Below are positions 38,579 to 47,546 of a stretch of DNA of 51,342 bases, piece after piece. Under the pieces are notes generated by a model that did not search any database, was not told the DNA's origin, and was given only the letters and a program-made list of their open reading frames with translations. Each line of letters starts with the position of its first letter. Position 1 is the first letter of the stretch. The position numbers were made by a program, and so were the translations under genes. This DNA is from Coriobacteriia bacterium (lineage in GTDB: Bacteria; Actinomycetota; Coriobacteriia; Anaerosomatales; Anaerosomataceae), in contig JAUSOQ010000060.1 in the NCBI GenBank assembly GCA_030655755.1, positions 1 to 51,342 on the forward strand, in the 5' to 3' direction.

Positions 38579-39925
38579 ATGGCTCTGACCGGACTGGATA
38601 TCTTCAAACAGATGCCCAAGACCAACTGTGGAGACTGTGGCGTTCCTACATGTCTCGCCTTCGCGATGAAGCTCGCCCAGGGCGGTGCCGAACTCGAGCA
38701 GTGCCCGCACGTCTCAGAAGAGGCCAGGGCCGTCTTGGGCGAGGCCGCTACCCCGCCGATGCGGGGAGTCACTGTCGGCATGGGCGAGAACGCGTTCACG
38801 GTCGGCGAGGAGACCGTCCTGTTCCGTCACGACAAGACCTTCGTCAACCCCTGCGCGATCGGGGCGAGTGTCGACAGCGGCGCAGGCGATGCCGAACTCG
38901 ACGCGATGGCCGCCGCCGCCAAGGCCGCCGCCTTCGAGCGCGTTCAGCAACATCTCGCGTGCGGTTTCGTTGCCGTGCGCTCGACTGCCGACGCCGCGCG
39001 CTTCGCGCTTGCGGCCGCGCGAGTGGGCGAGGCGTCCGGCCTGCCGCTCGTGCTCGTGAGCGAAGATCCCGAGCACATGACGGCCGCACTCGACGCGGTC
39101 GGCACCGCGCATCCCCTCATCTGCGCCGCCACTGCGGACAACGCAGACGCGATGATCGCGCTCGCGCAGAAGCACTCGTGCCCGCTGGTCATACGCGCGG
39201 CCGGGCTTGCGGCGGTTTCGGAGCTTACCGAGAAGGCCGCAGCAGCCGGGCTCAAGGACCTCATCATCGACAGCTCTCCTGCCACGTCCGGCGTGGCCCT
39301 GCGCGACCAGGTCTTTGCCCGCCGCGCGGCGCTCAAGGGCAAGTTCGCCGCGCTCGGCTACCCCGTCATCGCTTTCCCCGGTGAGCTCGCGAAAGGCGAT
39401 GAGATGCTCGAAGCCGTTTTTGCGGCGGTCGGCGTGGCGAAGTACGCCAGCATCATCGTGCTCTCCGGGCCGGAAGCATGGCGCATGCTGCCATTGCTCG
39501 TGCTCAGGCAGAACATCTACACCGATCCGCAGCGCCCGATGCAGGCCGAGTCCAAGGTCTACGAAATCGGCGCGCCCGGGTCCGACTCCCCGTTCTTCAT
39601 CACAACGAACTTCTCACTCACGTACTTCATCGTCTCCTCCGAGATCGAGGCGTCCAAGATCTCGGCGCGTCTGGGTGTGGTCGATTCCGAGGGCCTGTCG
39701 GTGCTCACCGCATGGGCAGCCGGCAAGTTCGTTCCCGAGCGCATCGCCAAGTTCGTGCGCGATTCCGGCGTCGCCGAGGTCCTATCGCACCGCAACGTGA
39801 TCATCCCCGGTGCTGTCGCACAGATCTCGGGGGAGCTTGACGAGGAATTGGATGGTTGGAATGTCGTGGTCGGTCCCTATGAGGCCGCCGATATTCCCGC
39901 GTTCATGAAGGCACGCGCGGGATGA
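38579..39925 (+). CDS. acsC: Corrinoid/iron-sulfur protein large subunit (AcsC)
   Basis: A 448-residue subunit. The N-terminal [4Fe-4S] motif uses Cys 17, 20, 25 and 42 ('TNCGDCGVPTC...EQC'). A TIM barrel follows, with 'LIIDSSPATSGVALRDQ' and 'GYPVIAFPG'. The C-terminal corrinoid-binding domain has 'SDSPFFITTNFSLTYFIVSSEIE' and 'PGAVAQISGELDEEL'. It carries the methyl group on cobalt. A GAGGAG-like site precedes the ATG. Confidence 0.96.
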   Translation: MALTGLDIFKQMPKTNCGDCGVPTCLAFAMKLAQGGAELEQCPHVSEEARAVLGEAATPPMRGVTVGMGENAFTVGEETVLFRHDKTFVNPCAIGASVDSGAGDAELDAMAAAAKAAAFERVQQHLACGFVAVRSTADAARFALAAARVGEASGLPLVLVSEDPEHMTAALDAVGTAHPLICAATADNADAMIALAQKHSCPLVIRAAGLAAVSELTEKAAAAGLKDLIIDSSPATSGVALRDQVFARRAALKGKFAALGYPVIAFPGELAKGDEMLEAVFAAVGVAKYASIIVLSGPEAWRMLPLLVLRQNIYTDPQRPMQAESKVYEIGAPGSDSPFFITTNFSLTYFIVSSEIEASKISARLGVVDSEGLSVLTAWAAGKFVPERIAKFVRDSGVAEVLSHRNVIIPGAVAQISGELDEELDGWNVVVGPYEAADIPAFMKARAG

Positions 39926-39959
39926 CAGGAAAATCGTGATGGACAGCCTGGTGGTCTGA

Positions 39960-41951
39960 ATGCGACAGACGCAGGTAGCGCATAGAAGCGGCCTCCGGGA
40001 CGAACAGCAGCGGCTGTACGCGCCCTGCCGCGCGAGGTGTCCGGTTCACATCGACGTGCCGGGCTATCTCGCGGCCATCGGTGAGGGGCGCTTCACTGAC
40101 GCGCTTGAGATCGTTTTGGAGCGCTGCCCGCTGCCTTCGGTGTGCGGGCGCGTGTGCCTGCACCCATGCGAGGATGGTTGCCGACGCTGCCTGTTGGACG
40201 ATCCGATTGCGATTGCGCAGCTCAAGCGCGCTGCAGCCGACTTCGGCGTGTACCCGCGCCCCGAGCATCCCCGGCTACGCCCCGAGAAGATCGCGATCGT
40301 GGGCAGCGGGCCAACCGGCCTGACCGCCGCTCACGACCTCGCGAACCGGGGTTTCCAGGTCACACTCTACGAGGAGAAGCCTCTTCTCGGCGGAACGATG
40401 CGCTACGGCATCCCGAACTACCGGCTGCCAGACTACGCGCTCGACCGCGACATCGACTACATCCTGTCGGCAGGGATCGCGGTCAACACGGGTATCCGCG
40501 TAGGTCGTGATGTCATGCTTGACGAGCTCGCGGCGTCGCACAGGGCGGTGGTCATCACCGCTGGCCTGCAGGGCAGCCGCGCGCTGCCGATTCCCGGCGT
40601 CGATTCGCCGCGGGTGCTGACGGCCCTGCCGTTCCTCGAAGCCAGCTCGCGCGGCGAGGATGTCGATCTCGGCAACCGGGTTGTTGTCGTGGGCGGCGGT
40701 AACGTCGCGATGGACGTAGCGCGTACCGCACGCCGTCAGGGCGCATCCGACGTGCACGTGGTCTGCCTCGAGAGCAGCGACGAGATACCCGCCTCGCCTC
40801 AGGAGATCCACGATGCCGATATTGAGGGCATCACCCTCCACTACTCCTGGGGTCCACGGTCGATATCGCACGAGGCCGGGACCTGCGCGCTCAATACGGT
40901 GCGTTGCACGTCTGTCTTCAACGCCGAGAAGAGGTTCGCGCCTTCTTTCGACGAGTCGGTGGCGGAGTGTTTCGAGGCCGACACGATCATCTTCGCCATC
41001 GGGCAATCCGCCGATGTGGGTGATCTCGGCATCGCGCTCACGTCCCGCGGCGCACCCCAGATCGACCCTCTCACGCTCAAGACCTCGATCGGGAACGTCT
41101 ATGCCGCCGGCGATGTCGTGTCCGGGCCCACCAAGATCATCGACGCGATCGCCGCCGGCCACCAGGTGGCCGCAACCGCGTACCGTGACATTACGTGCGA
41201 CACCGAGCCGCTGCGGCTGCTCAATGAGGAGATCGATACTCTCGGTGAGGTACCCGACACGATGGCGAACAAGCTCGAGACCCGCCGGAGGATCCAGATG
41301 GAGCACCTCGAGTTCTTCGACGCGGTCAAGACGTTCGATGAGATCGAGGGGGGATACACCGAGTACGAGGCGGCGCGCGAGGCGCAGCGCTGCCTGTCCT
41401 GCACCACCGGCGCACGCCTGACGCGAGAGAAGTGCTCGTTGTGTTTGACATGCATTCGCGTGTGCCCACATGGAGCACCAATACTCAGTACCGACGGCTA
41501 CGTGTATTTCGATGCCGCGGCATGCAATGCGTGCGGCGCGTGTCAATCACAGTGCCCCTCGCAGGCGATCGTGCTCGAGGGCCATTCGGAGCAGGAGATG
41601 TCGCGGCGCGTGGAAAGACAGCTCTGGGCGGCGGAGATGGACACCGCTCTGATGTTCGCGTGCAGTTCGACGCCAATCGTGCCCAACCTGGGCGGTACTC
41701 CTCCTCGAATAATCACAGTCACCTGTCTGTTGCGCGTGAGCGAGCGAACGGTACTCGAAGCCCTACAGAACGGTGCGACTCGCGTCGTCTTCGCGGGATG
41801 TGTGGAGAGCACCTGCCGATTCCTACACGCACGCGAACTCGTGAGGCAGAGGTCCGGGCACATCGAGGTGCTCCTGTCGCGCATCGGCATGACCAACGCG
41901 TTCGACTTCGTCGAGCATAAAGCCGACGACCTCGATTGGCACCTGCGATGA
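39960..41951 (+). CDS. GltD/NfnB-like flavoprotein fused to 2[4Fe-4S] ferredoxin and MvhD-like domains
   Basis: A 663-residue fusion. Residues 20-80 form a GltD-type Fe-S domain (Cys 23, 27, 62, 66, 70, 74, 77). Residues 108-430 form the two-dinucleotide-binding flavoprotein (FAD loop 'GSGPTG' 115-120; NAD(P) loop 'GGGNVAMD' from 245; 'NVYAAGDVVSGP'). Residues 490-535 hold two [4Fe-4S] clusters (Cys 492, 495, 498, 502 and 522, 525, 528, 532). From 563 there is an MvhD-like domain with Cys 568, 589, 614 and 619, missing the second Cys of the usual CxxC. Its stop overlaps metV by four bases (ATGA). By position it probably feeds electrons to MetVF, replacing the HdrABC-MvhD set seen in Moorella. 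The substrate (NADH or NADPH) and any bifurcation are inference. Confidence 0.85.
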   Translation: MRQTQVAHRSGLRDEQQRLYAPCRARCPVHIDVPGYLAAIGEGRFTDALEIVLERCPLPSVCGRVCLHPCEDGCRRCLLDDPIAIAQLKRAAADFGVYPRPEHPRLRPEKIAIVGSGPTGLTAAHDLANRGFQVTLYEEKPLLGGTMRYGIPNYRLPDYALDRDIDYILSAGIAVNTGIRVGRDVMLDELAASHRAVVITAGLQGSRALPIPGVDSPRVLTALPFLEASSRGEDVDLGNRVVVVGGGNVAMDVARTARRQGASDVHVVCLESSDEIPASPQEIHDADIEGITLHYSWGPRSISHEAGTCALNTVRCTSVFNAEKRFAPSFDESVAECFEADTIIFAIGQSADVGDLGIALTSRGAPQIDPLTLKTSIGNVYAAGDVVSGPTKIIDAIAAGHQVAATAYRDITCDTEPLRLLNEEIDTLGEVPDTMANKLETRRRIQMEHLEFFDAVKTFDEIEGGYTEYEAAREAQRCLSCTTGARLTREKCSLCLTCIRVCPHGAPILSTDGYVYFDAAACNACGACQSQCPSQAIVLEGHSEQEMSRRVERQLWAAEMDTALMFACSSTPIVPNLGGTPPRIITVTCLLRVSERTVLEALQNGATRVVFAGCVESTCRFLHARELVRQRSGHIEVLLSRIGMTNAFDFVEHKADDLDWHLR

Positions 41952-42601
41952 TCGTCGTGCGACAGAAGCCGGTCGACGAGATCTGCGCCTTTGTCACGCG
42001 CCATCGTCGTGTGCTGCTGGTGGGGTGCAACACCTGTGCCGCCGTCGCCCTTGCGGGCGGCGAGAAGGAGGTCGACTTGATGGCCGAGCTCCTGCGGCTC
42101 GCCACATCCCGCAAGGCATCCTTTGTCGAGTTCTCCGGCACCGTGCTCACGCGCCAGTGCGAGCCGGAGTTCCTCGAACAGCTCGACAGCGAAGGCTACG
42201 ACGCAATCCTCTCCATGGCATGCGGCGCCGGTGTGGCGCTGCTCGCCTCCTCGGTCGACGTGCCGGTCTATCCGGCGCTCGACACGTTGTTCATCGGCGC
42301 GGCGCAGGGGCTGGCGAGTTGGGAGGCGGAGTGCTCGGCGTGCGGACAGTGCGTCCTCGGTCGAACCGCCGGCATCTGCCCGATCACCCGCTGTGCGAAA
42401 GGCATCCTGAACGGCCCGTGCGGTGGCATGTCCGACGGTCGATGCGAGCTCGGCGACCGTGACTGCGCGTGGGTGCTCATTTTCCAGCGGCTCGAGAAGT
42501 TCGGCCGGAGCGAGGAGTTCTTGGAGATAGCCGAGCCCAAGGACCATTCCCTGCGCACCAGACTGGTGACCTGGGACGCGCACGAGGACGGCATACGATG
42601 A
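41948..42601 (+). CDS. metV: Methylenetetrahydrofolate reductase, Fe-S subunit MetV
   Basis: A 217-residue MTHFR_C-type protein. N-terminal 'VLLVGCNTCAAVALAGGEKEVDLM' and 'CGAGVALLA' precede a C-terminal Cys-rich block, 'CSACGQCVLGRTAGICPITRCAKGILNGPCGG', followed by 'CELGDRDCAW'. MetV binds Fe-S/zinc and passes electrons to MetF. The ATG at 41948 overlaps the fusion gene's stop, and its own stop overlaps metF (ATGA), so the three proteins are probably made in equal amounts. Confidence 0.92.
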   Translation: MIVVRQKPVDEICAFVTRHRRVLLVGCNTCAAVALAGGEKEVDLMAELLRLATSRKASFVEFSGTVLTRQCEPEFLEQLDSEGYDAILSMACGAGVALLASSVDVPVYPALDTLFIGAAQGLASWEAECSACGQCVLGRTAGICPITRCAKGILNGPCGGMSDGRCELGDRDCAWVLIFQRLEKFGRSEEFLEIAEPKDHSLRTRLVTWDAHEDGIR

Positions 42602-43479
42602 GCCTGCGAGAAGCGCTCGAGAGCGGCCGCTTCGCGGTCACATCGGAAGTCGGACCTCCCAAGGGGACGGATGTCTCACAGATGCTCGACACTGCCGAGA
42701 AGCTTCGCGGTCACGTCGACGCGCTCAACGTCACCGACAACCAGGCGGCGGTGATGCGCCTGTGCACGCTGGCCGCGTGCGTTCATCTCGCCCAGAAGGG
42801 TCATGAGCCGGTGTTGCAGGTCACATGCAGGGACCGCAACCGTCTGAGTATCCAGTCGGATCTCCTCGGCGCTGCGTCTTTTGGCATCACGAACGTGCTC
42901 GCGCTCACGGGCGACCATGTCATCATGGGCGATCACCCGCAGGCGAAAGCCGTGTTCGACTTGGAGTCGGTGCAGTTGCTCGAAGTGGTGGGCGCGCTGA
43001 ACAACGGCACGGACATGGCCGGCAATGACCTTTCCGGCACGCCGGAGTTCTTTGTCGGCGCCGTAGTCACACCCGACGCGCATCCGATCGAACCGCAGTT
43101 GGCGAAGTTCGAGAAGAAGGTGCGCGCAGGCGCGAACTACTTCCAGACCCAGGCGGTCTACGACTCCGAGTCGTTCCTGGGTTTCATGGAGACCGCTCGC
43201 TCATTCGACGCCAAGGTGCTTGCGGGAATCGTGGTACTACGCTCGGCCGGTATGGCCCGCTTCATGAACAAGAACATTCCGGGTATCACCGTTCCCGACG
43301 CGATCATTGCTGAACTCGCGTCCGCCCAAGACCCGGTGGCCGTCGGCATCGAGATCGCCGTGCGCTTCATCAACGACGTCCGGGACAGTTGCGACGGCGT
43401 GCACATCATGGCCGTCGGTGCTGAGCATCTGGTCCCGCGTGTGCTCGACGCTGCGGGGCTTTGGGAGGTGCCATCGTGA
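42598..43479 (+). CDS. metF: Methylenetetrahydrofolate reductase MetF
   Basis: A 293-residue flavin-binding TIM barrel. Signatures are 'FAVTSEVGPPKGTD', 'NVTDNQAAVMRL', 'QVTCRDRNRLSIQSDLLGA', 'NVLALTGDH' and 'ANYFQTQAVYD'. It reduces methylene-THF to methyl-THF. Short MetF proteins that come with MetV do not take electrons from NADH alone. The ATG overlaps the metV stop, and its stop overlaps the second cooC by four bases. Confidence 0.95.
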   Translation: MSLREALESGRFAVTSEVGPPKGTDVSQMLDTAEKLRGHVDALNVTDNQAAVMRLCTLAACVHLAQKGHEPVLQVTCRDRNRLSIQSDLLGAASFGITNVLALTGDHVIMGDHPQAKAVFDLESVQLLEVVGALNNGTDMAGNDLSGTPEFFVGAVVTPDAHPIEPQLAKFEKKVRAGANYFQTQAVYDSESFLGFMETARSFDAKVLAGIVVLRSAGMARFMNKNIPGITVPDAIIAELASAQDPVAVGIEIAVRFINDVRDSCDGVHIMAVGAEHLVPRVLDAAGLWEVPS

Positions 43480-44255
43480 AGATCGCGATTTCGGGCAAGG
43501 GAGGTGTTGGCAAGACGACGCTTGCCGCCGGGCTGGCGAGACTCTATGCTGAGAAAGGCCAACGCGTTATCGCCATCGATGCCGATCCTGATGCCAACCT
43601 CGCCGTCGCGCTAGGCGCGACGGTGGAGCAGGCGGTCGGCTGCACACCACTATCGCAGATGGATGATCTTATCGAGGAGCGCACGGGCGCACGCCCGGGG
43701 CGCGGCGGGATGTTCCGCCTCAACCCGGACGTCTCCGACGTCGTGGATCGCTGCGCGATGAAGGTCGGCGGCGTCACACTCTTACGCATGGGTACCGTCG
43801 AGCGCGGCGGGTCGGGCTGCATGTGCTCCGAAGGCACGTTCCTCAAGGCGTTCATGAGCCACCTGCTCATCGAGCGCGACGAGGTGGCTATTCTGGATAT
43901 GGAAGCGGGCATCGAACACCTCGGGAGGGGTACTGCCGAGAACGTCGACATCTTCGTCGTTGTCGTGGAGCCGACCGCCCGCAGCGTACAGACCGCACGC
44001 GCGGTACGCGAACTCGCCACCGACATCGGGGTGGTGCGTGTCGTGGCGGTGGGCAACAAGGTGCGCGACGTGTCCGACGAAGCGTTCCTGCGCGATTCCC
44101 TGGGCGAGGTACCGCTTGTCGGCACGATACCCGAGAGCGAGGCTGTCAGGAGCGCGGACCGCGGCGGCCGTTCGCCCTACGGAACCGACCAGGTCTTCAC
44201 CAATGCGCTGGAGCGGATCGCCAAAGCGCTGGAGCAAGAAGCCGACGCTTCATAG
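43476..44255 (+). CDS. Second CooC/AcsF-type nickel-insertion ATPase
   Basis: A 259-residue MinD-like ATPase. It has 'GKGGVGKTTLAAGLARLYAEKG', 'IDADPDANLAVALG', and a CxC motif at Cys 115/117 in 'GGSGCMCSEGTFLKAFMSHLL'. The 'NPDVSDVVDRCAM' middle differs from the cooC at 31760. It is of the AcsF/CooC2 kind that matures CODH or the A-cluster of AcsB. The GTG at 43476 has GGGAGG upstream. Confidence 0.92.
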   Translation: MKIAISGKGGVGKTTLAAGLARLYAEKGQRVIAIDADPDANLAVALGATVEQAVGCTPLSQMDDLIEERTGARPGRGGMFRLNPDVSDVVDRCAMKVGGVTLLRMGTVERGGSGCMCSEGTFLKAFMSHLLIERDEVAILDMEAGIEHLGRGTAENVDIFVVVVEPTARSVQTARAVRELATDIGVVRVVAVGNKVRDVSDEAFLRDSLGEVPLVGTIPESEAVRSADRGGRSPYGTDQVFTNALERIAKALEQEADAS

Positions 44256-44270
44256 ACGAGGAGGATCACG

Positions 44271-45095
44271 ATGCTGGTCATCGGCGAGAAGATCAATGTG
44301 ATGAGCAAGACCATCGGCCCGGCGATGAAGGAACACGACCCCGGCCCCCTTCGCGACATGGCGCTCCGACAGATCGAAGGCGGAGCGGACGTGCTCGAGG
44401 TCAACCTCGGTCCCGCGACCAAGGGCGGGCCCGAGATGATGGAGTGGGTCGTGCGCACCATACAAGAGGTGGCGCCGGGAACGCGCCTTTGCCTGGACAC
44501 GATGAACCCGGACGCGATGCGCGCGGGATTGGCGTTGTGCGAACTGCAGCCGATCATCAATTCGACATCTGCCGAGCGCGCCCGCCTGGAGACGTTTCTA
44601 CCGCTAGCTAAGGAGTTCGATGCCGAGTTCATCGGGCTTGCGATGACCGAGGCCGGGGTGAGCCGCGACGCGAACGAGCGCCTCATGGCTGCCACCGAGC
44701 TCATGAGCGCGATGATCGAGTTCGACGTGCCGCTCGACCGCGTCTATCTCGACCCGCTTCTGTTGCCTATCAGCGTGGCGCAACACCAGGCAGGCGAAGC
44801 GCTCGAAGCAGTCGCGATGTTCAAGCAGCTCAATGACCCGCCGCTCAAGACGGTCGTCGGTCTGTCCAACATCTACAACGGCTGCCCCGAGCACGTGAAG
44901 GCACCGCTGGCCGCCGCATTCCTGACCTTGCTTATCCACGCCGGTCTCGACGCGGCGATCATGGATCCGAACGACGAACTGCAGATGGCGGTCGTGCGCG
45001 CCGACGGCGCGACGCTTCTCGGCACCGACGCCATTGAAAAGTCGATCGCAATCCTGAAGAATGAGACCCTTTACTGCAATTCGTATCTGGACTGA
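44271..45095 (+). CDS. acsE: Methyltetrahydrofolate:corrinoid/iron-sulfur protein methyltransferase
   Basis: A 274-residue pterin-binding TIM barrel. It shows 'VIGEKINVMSKTIGPAM', 'GADVLEVNLGPATKGGPEMMEWVV', 'CLDTMNPDAMRAGL', 'IINSTSAE' and 'GLSNIYNGCPEH'. It moves the methyl group from methyl-THF to AcsC cobalt. GGAGG precedes the ATG. It is the last enzyme gene before the formate dehydrogenase module. Confidence 0.97.
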   Translation: MLVIGEKINVMSKTIGPAMKEHDPGPLRDMALRQIEGGADVLEVNLGPATKGGPEMMEWVVRTIQEVAPGTRLCLDTMNPDAMRAGLALCELQPIINSTSAERARLETFLPLAKEFDAEFIGLAMTEAGVSRDANERLMAATELMSAMIEFDVPLDRVYLDPLLLPISVAQHQAGEALEAVAMFKQLNDPPLKTVVGLSNIYNGCPEHVKAPLAAAFLTLLIHAGLDAAIMDPNDELQMAVVRADGATLLGTDAIEKSIAILKNETLYCNSYLD

Positions 45096-45110
45096 CACAC
45101 CCTCGATCGG

Positions 45111-45683
45111 ATGGACCTGGCAGAAGTGACGGATCAGTGCACATGCGGCGACGCGCACACCACCTCGAAGGTCGACCTGACCCCTATCGAGCCGGTGCTT
45201 GAGCGATATGCCGACGACCCTGGCGGGCTCATACCGGTTCTTCAGGAGACGCAGAAGCTCTACGGTTACCTGCCCAAGGAAGCACTCCGCGCGATTGCCG
45301 GGGTGCGCTGCATACCGTTCTCGAGCGTGTACGGCGTGGCTACATTCTATTCGCAGTTCCACCTTCGGCAGCGCGGCGACAAGGTCGTCCGAGTCTGCCA
45401 CGGCACCGCTTGTCACGTCCTAGGCGCGCCCGAGGTCACCCGCGCCGTCGTCGAGGAGCTCGGCATAAAGATCGGCGAGACCACCGAGGACCTCGCCTTC
45501 ACGCTCGAGTCGGTGGCGTGCGTAGGCTGTTGCGGCCTCGCGCCGGTGATGCTCGTGGATGGCCAGACGTATGGGCAGCTCGACATCGTCGAGGCCCGCC
45601 GCATCGCTGCCACGCTCCGTGAGGAAGTGGCCGCCGAGCGCGGCGCGGCATCGTCGCTCGCCAACGAAGGCGACCCGGCATGA
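45111..45683 (+). CDS. NuoE-like [2Fe-2S] diaphorase subunit of formate dehydrogenase (HylA-type)
   Basis: A 190-residue thioredoxin-fold ferredoxin. The [2Fe-2S] ligands are Cys 96, 101, 137 and 141 ('VCHGTACHVLG', 'ACVGCCG'), after 'LIPVLQETQKLYGYLPKEAL' and 'VYGVATFYSQFHL'. It matches the 24-kDa subunit of complex I and its hydrogenase and formate dehydrogenase relatives. The N-terminal ~20 residues with 'CTCGDAH' are an extra tail. It overlaps the NuoF-like gene by four bases. The ribosome site at the ATG is weak. Confidence 0.92.
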   Translation: MDLAEVTDQCTCGDAHTTSKVDLTPIEPVLERYADDPGGLIPVLQETQKLYGYLPKEALRAIAGVRCIPFSSVYGVATFYSQFHLRQRGDKVVRVCHGTACHVLGAPEVTRAVVEELGIKIGETTEDLAFTLESVACVGCCGLAPVMLVDGQTYGQLDIVEARRIAATLREEVAAERGAASSLANEGDPA

Positions 45684-47488
45684 CACCGCACGCTCCCACC
45701 CAGGGCTCGACGATCATCCGCGTGTGCACTGGTTCCGGCTGTGCCATGAACGGCTCGCTGGAGGTCGCGGATGCTTTCGAGGCCGCGATCGCCCAGGCGG
45801 GCGCCAACGACTCGGTGCGCGTGGTGCGCACGGGCTGTCACGGCATGTGCGGAAGTGGCCCGATCGTCACCGTGGCGCCGGACGGCGTCTTCTACCCCAA
45901 GGTCACGCTCGACCGCGTCACACGCATCGTCGAGCGCCTCGTGGCCGACGGTGGATACGTGAGCGAGTTCCTCTTCCGTCCAGCCGAGGACGCGGAGCCC
46001 ATCGTCCACTACGCGGATGTGCCCTTCAACGCGGCGCAGCGGCGCATCGTGTTGCGGCGGTGTGGCGTCGTGGATCCGGAAGACATCGATGACGCCCTCG
46101 CGCTGGGCGCGTACGACGGCCTGCGCAAGGCGCTCGAGACGCTGGATCCCGACAGCCTCATCGAACAGGTCAAAGCGTCGGGACTGCGAGGGCGTGGCGG
46201 CGCGGGTTTCCTGACCGGGCAGAAGTGGCGCTTCACGCGCGATGCGTCGGGTGAGGTCAAGTACGTCATCTGCAACGCCGACGAGGGCGATCCGGGAGCG
46301 TTCATGGACCGCAGCGTCATCGAGAGCGATCCGCATAGCGTGCTCGAGGGCATGGCGATCGCGGCTTATGCGATCGGTGCGCACGAGGGCTACGTCTACG
46401 TTCGCGCCGAATACCCCCTTGCGGTGAAACGCCTCCGCATAGCCATCGCTCAAGCCGAGGAAAAGGGGTTCCTGGGCGAGGATATCCTGGGCAGCGGTTT
46501 CTGCTTTGAGGTGAAGGTCAGGGAAGGCGCGGGCGCGTTCGTATGCGGCGAAGAGACCGCACTCATAGCCTCGATCGAAGGTAAGCGTGGCATGCCCAAG
46601 GTGCGTCCTCCGTTTCCGGCCACATCCGGGTTGTGGGGCAAGCCCACATGCATCAACAACGTCGAGACGCTCGCGAACATCGCCTGGATCGTCGTTGAAG
46701 GTGCCGAAGCGTACGCGAGCATCGGGACCGGCGACAGCAAGGGCACGAAGGTCTTCGCGCTCACCGGCAAGGTGCGCTACAGCGGCCTGGTCGAGGTGCC
46801 CATGGGTATGACCGTGCGCGATCTCGTGTACGGTATCGGTGGAGGCTGCGCCGAGGGGCGCGACTGCAAGGCCGTGCAGATCGGCGGGCCGTCGGGAGGC
46901 TGCCTGCCTTTCGAACTCCTGGACACACTCATCGAGTACGAAGCACTTACGGAAGTCGGTGCGATCGTCGGCTCCGGCGGTATGGTCGTCGTCGACCATG
47001 AGACCTGCATGGTGGACTTCGCCCGCTACTTCCTCACCTTCACGCAGGAGGAGTCGTGCGGGAAGTGCATACCGTGCCGCATCGGGACCAAGCGCATGCT
47101 CGAGATCGTCACGCGCATTACCGAGGGTGAAGGCCAAGAGGGCGATATCGAGAAGCTCGAGAAGCTTGCACGTGACGTCAAGAACGCATCGCTGTGCGGC
47201 CTGGGTCAGACGGCACCGAATCCCATGCTCACGACCATCCATTACTTCCGGGAGGAGTATGAGGAGCATATCCGCAGTAGGTACTGCCGCGCAGGTGCGT
47301 GCACGGCGCTTTCGCACTACGTGATAGATGCCGGACTTTGCAAGGGTTGCGCCGTGTGCAAGAAGCACTGCCCCGTGGGAGCGATCTGGGGCGAACTCAA
47401 ACAGCCGCACACGATCAGCGCCGAACGGTGCATCAAGTGCGGCGCGTGCGTGGAGCATTGCCCGTTCAACGCAATCAAGCGCGTTTAG
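45680..47488 (+). CDS. NuoF-like NADH-binding flavoprotein subunit (HylB-type)
   Basis: A 602-residue subunit. Residues 10-100 form a [2Fe-2S] thioredoxin-like domain (Cys 16, 21, 53, 57). The FMN/NADH domain follows, with 'GRGGAGFLTGQKWRF' and 'CNADEGDPGAFMDRSVIESDPH', then SLBB and the N3-type cluster 'ESCGKCIPCRIGT...CGLGQ'. The C-terminus has two [4Fe-4S] motifs, 'CKGCAVCKKHCPVGAI' and 'CIKCGACVEHCPFNAI'. This layout is that of HydB/HylB in NAD- and ferredoxin-linked (bifurcating) enzymes. With the NuoE-like protein and FdhA it would link formate to NAD and ferredoxin. Confidence 0.94.
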   Translation: MTPHAPTQGSTIIRVCTGSGCAMNGSLEVADAFEAAIAQAGANDSVRVVRTGCHGMCGSGPIVTVAPDGVFYPKVTLDRVTRIVERLVADGGYVSEFLFRPAEDAEPIVHYADVPFNAAQRRIVLRRCGVVDPEDIDDALALGAYDGLRKALETLDPDSLIEQVKASGLRGRGGAGFLTGQKWRFTRDASGEVKYVICNADEGDPGAFMDRSVIESDPHSVLEGMAIAAYAIGAHEGYVYVRAEYPLAVKRLRIAIAQAEEKGFLGEDILGSGFCFEVKVREGAGAFVCGEETALIASIEGKRGMPKVRPPFPATSGLWGKPTCINNVETLANIAWIVVEGAEAYASIGTGDSKGTKVFALTGKVRYSGLVEVPMGMTVRDLVYGIGGGCAEGRDCKAVQIGGPSGGCLPFELLDTLIEYEALTEVGAIVGSGGMVVVDHETCMVDFARYFLTFTQEESCGKCIPCRIGTKRMLEIVTRITEGEGQEGDIEKLEKLARDVKNASLCGLGQTAPNPMLTTIHYFREEYEEHIRSRYCRAGACTALSHYVIDAGLCKGCAVCKKHCPVGAIWGELKQPHTISAERCIKCGACVEHCPFNAIKRV

Positions 47489-47546
47489 AGACGACGAACG
47501 CCACGTTCGGGCACACTACCAGGCTGTGGGAGAAAGGGACATTGCC

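Noticed and set aside
39941-39959. Tiny open frame (ATG to TGA, six codons) ending just before the fusion flavoprotein start
   Set aside because: Too short to call; it could couple translation (TGAATG) but nothing shows that it is made.
45413-47458. Minus-strand open frame of 681 codons opposite the NuoE/NuoF-like genes
   Set aside because: Antisense shadow of two clear, motif-bearing genes.
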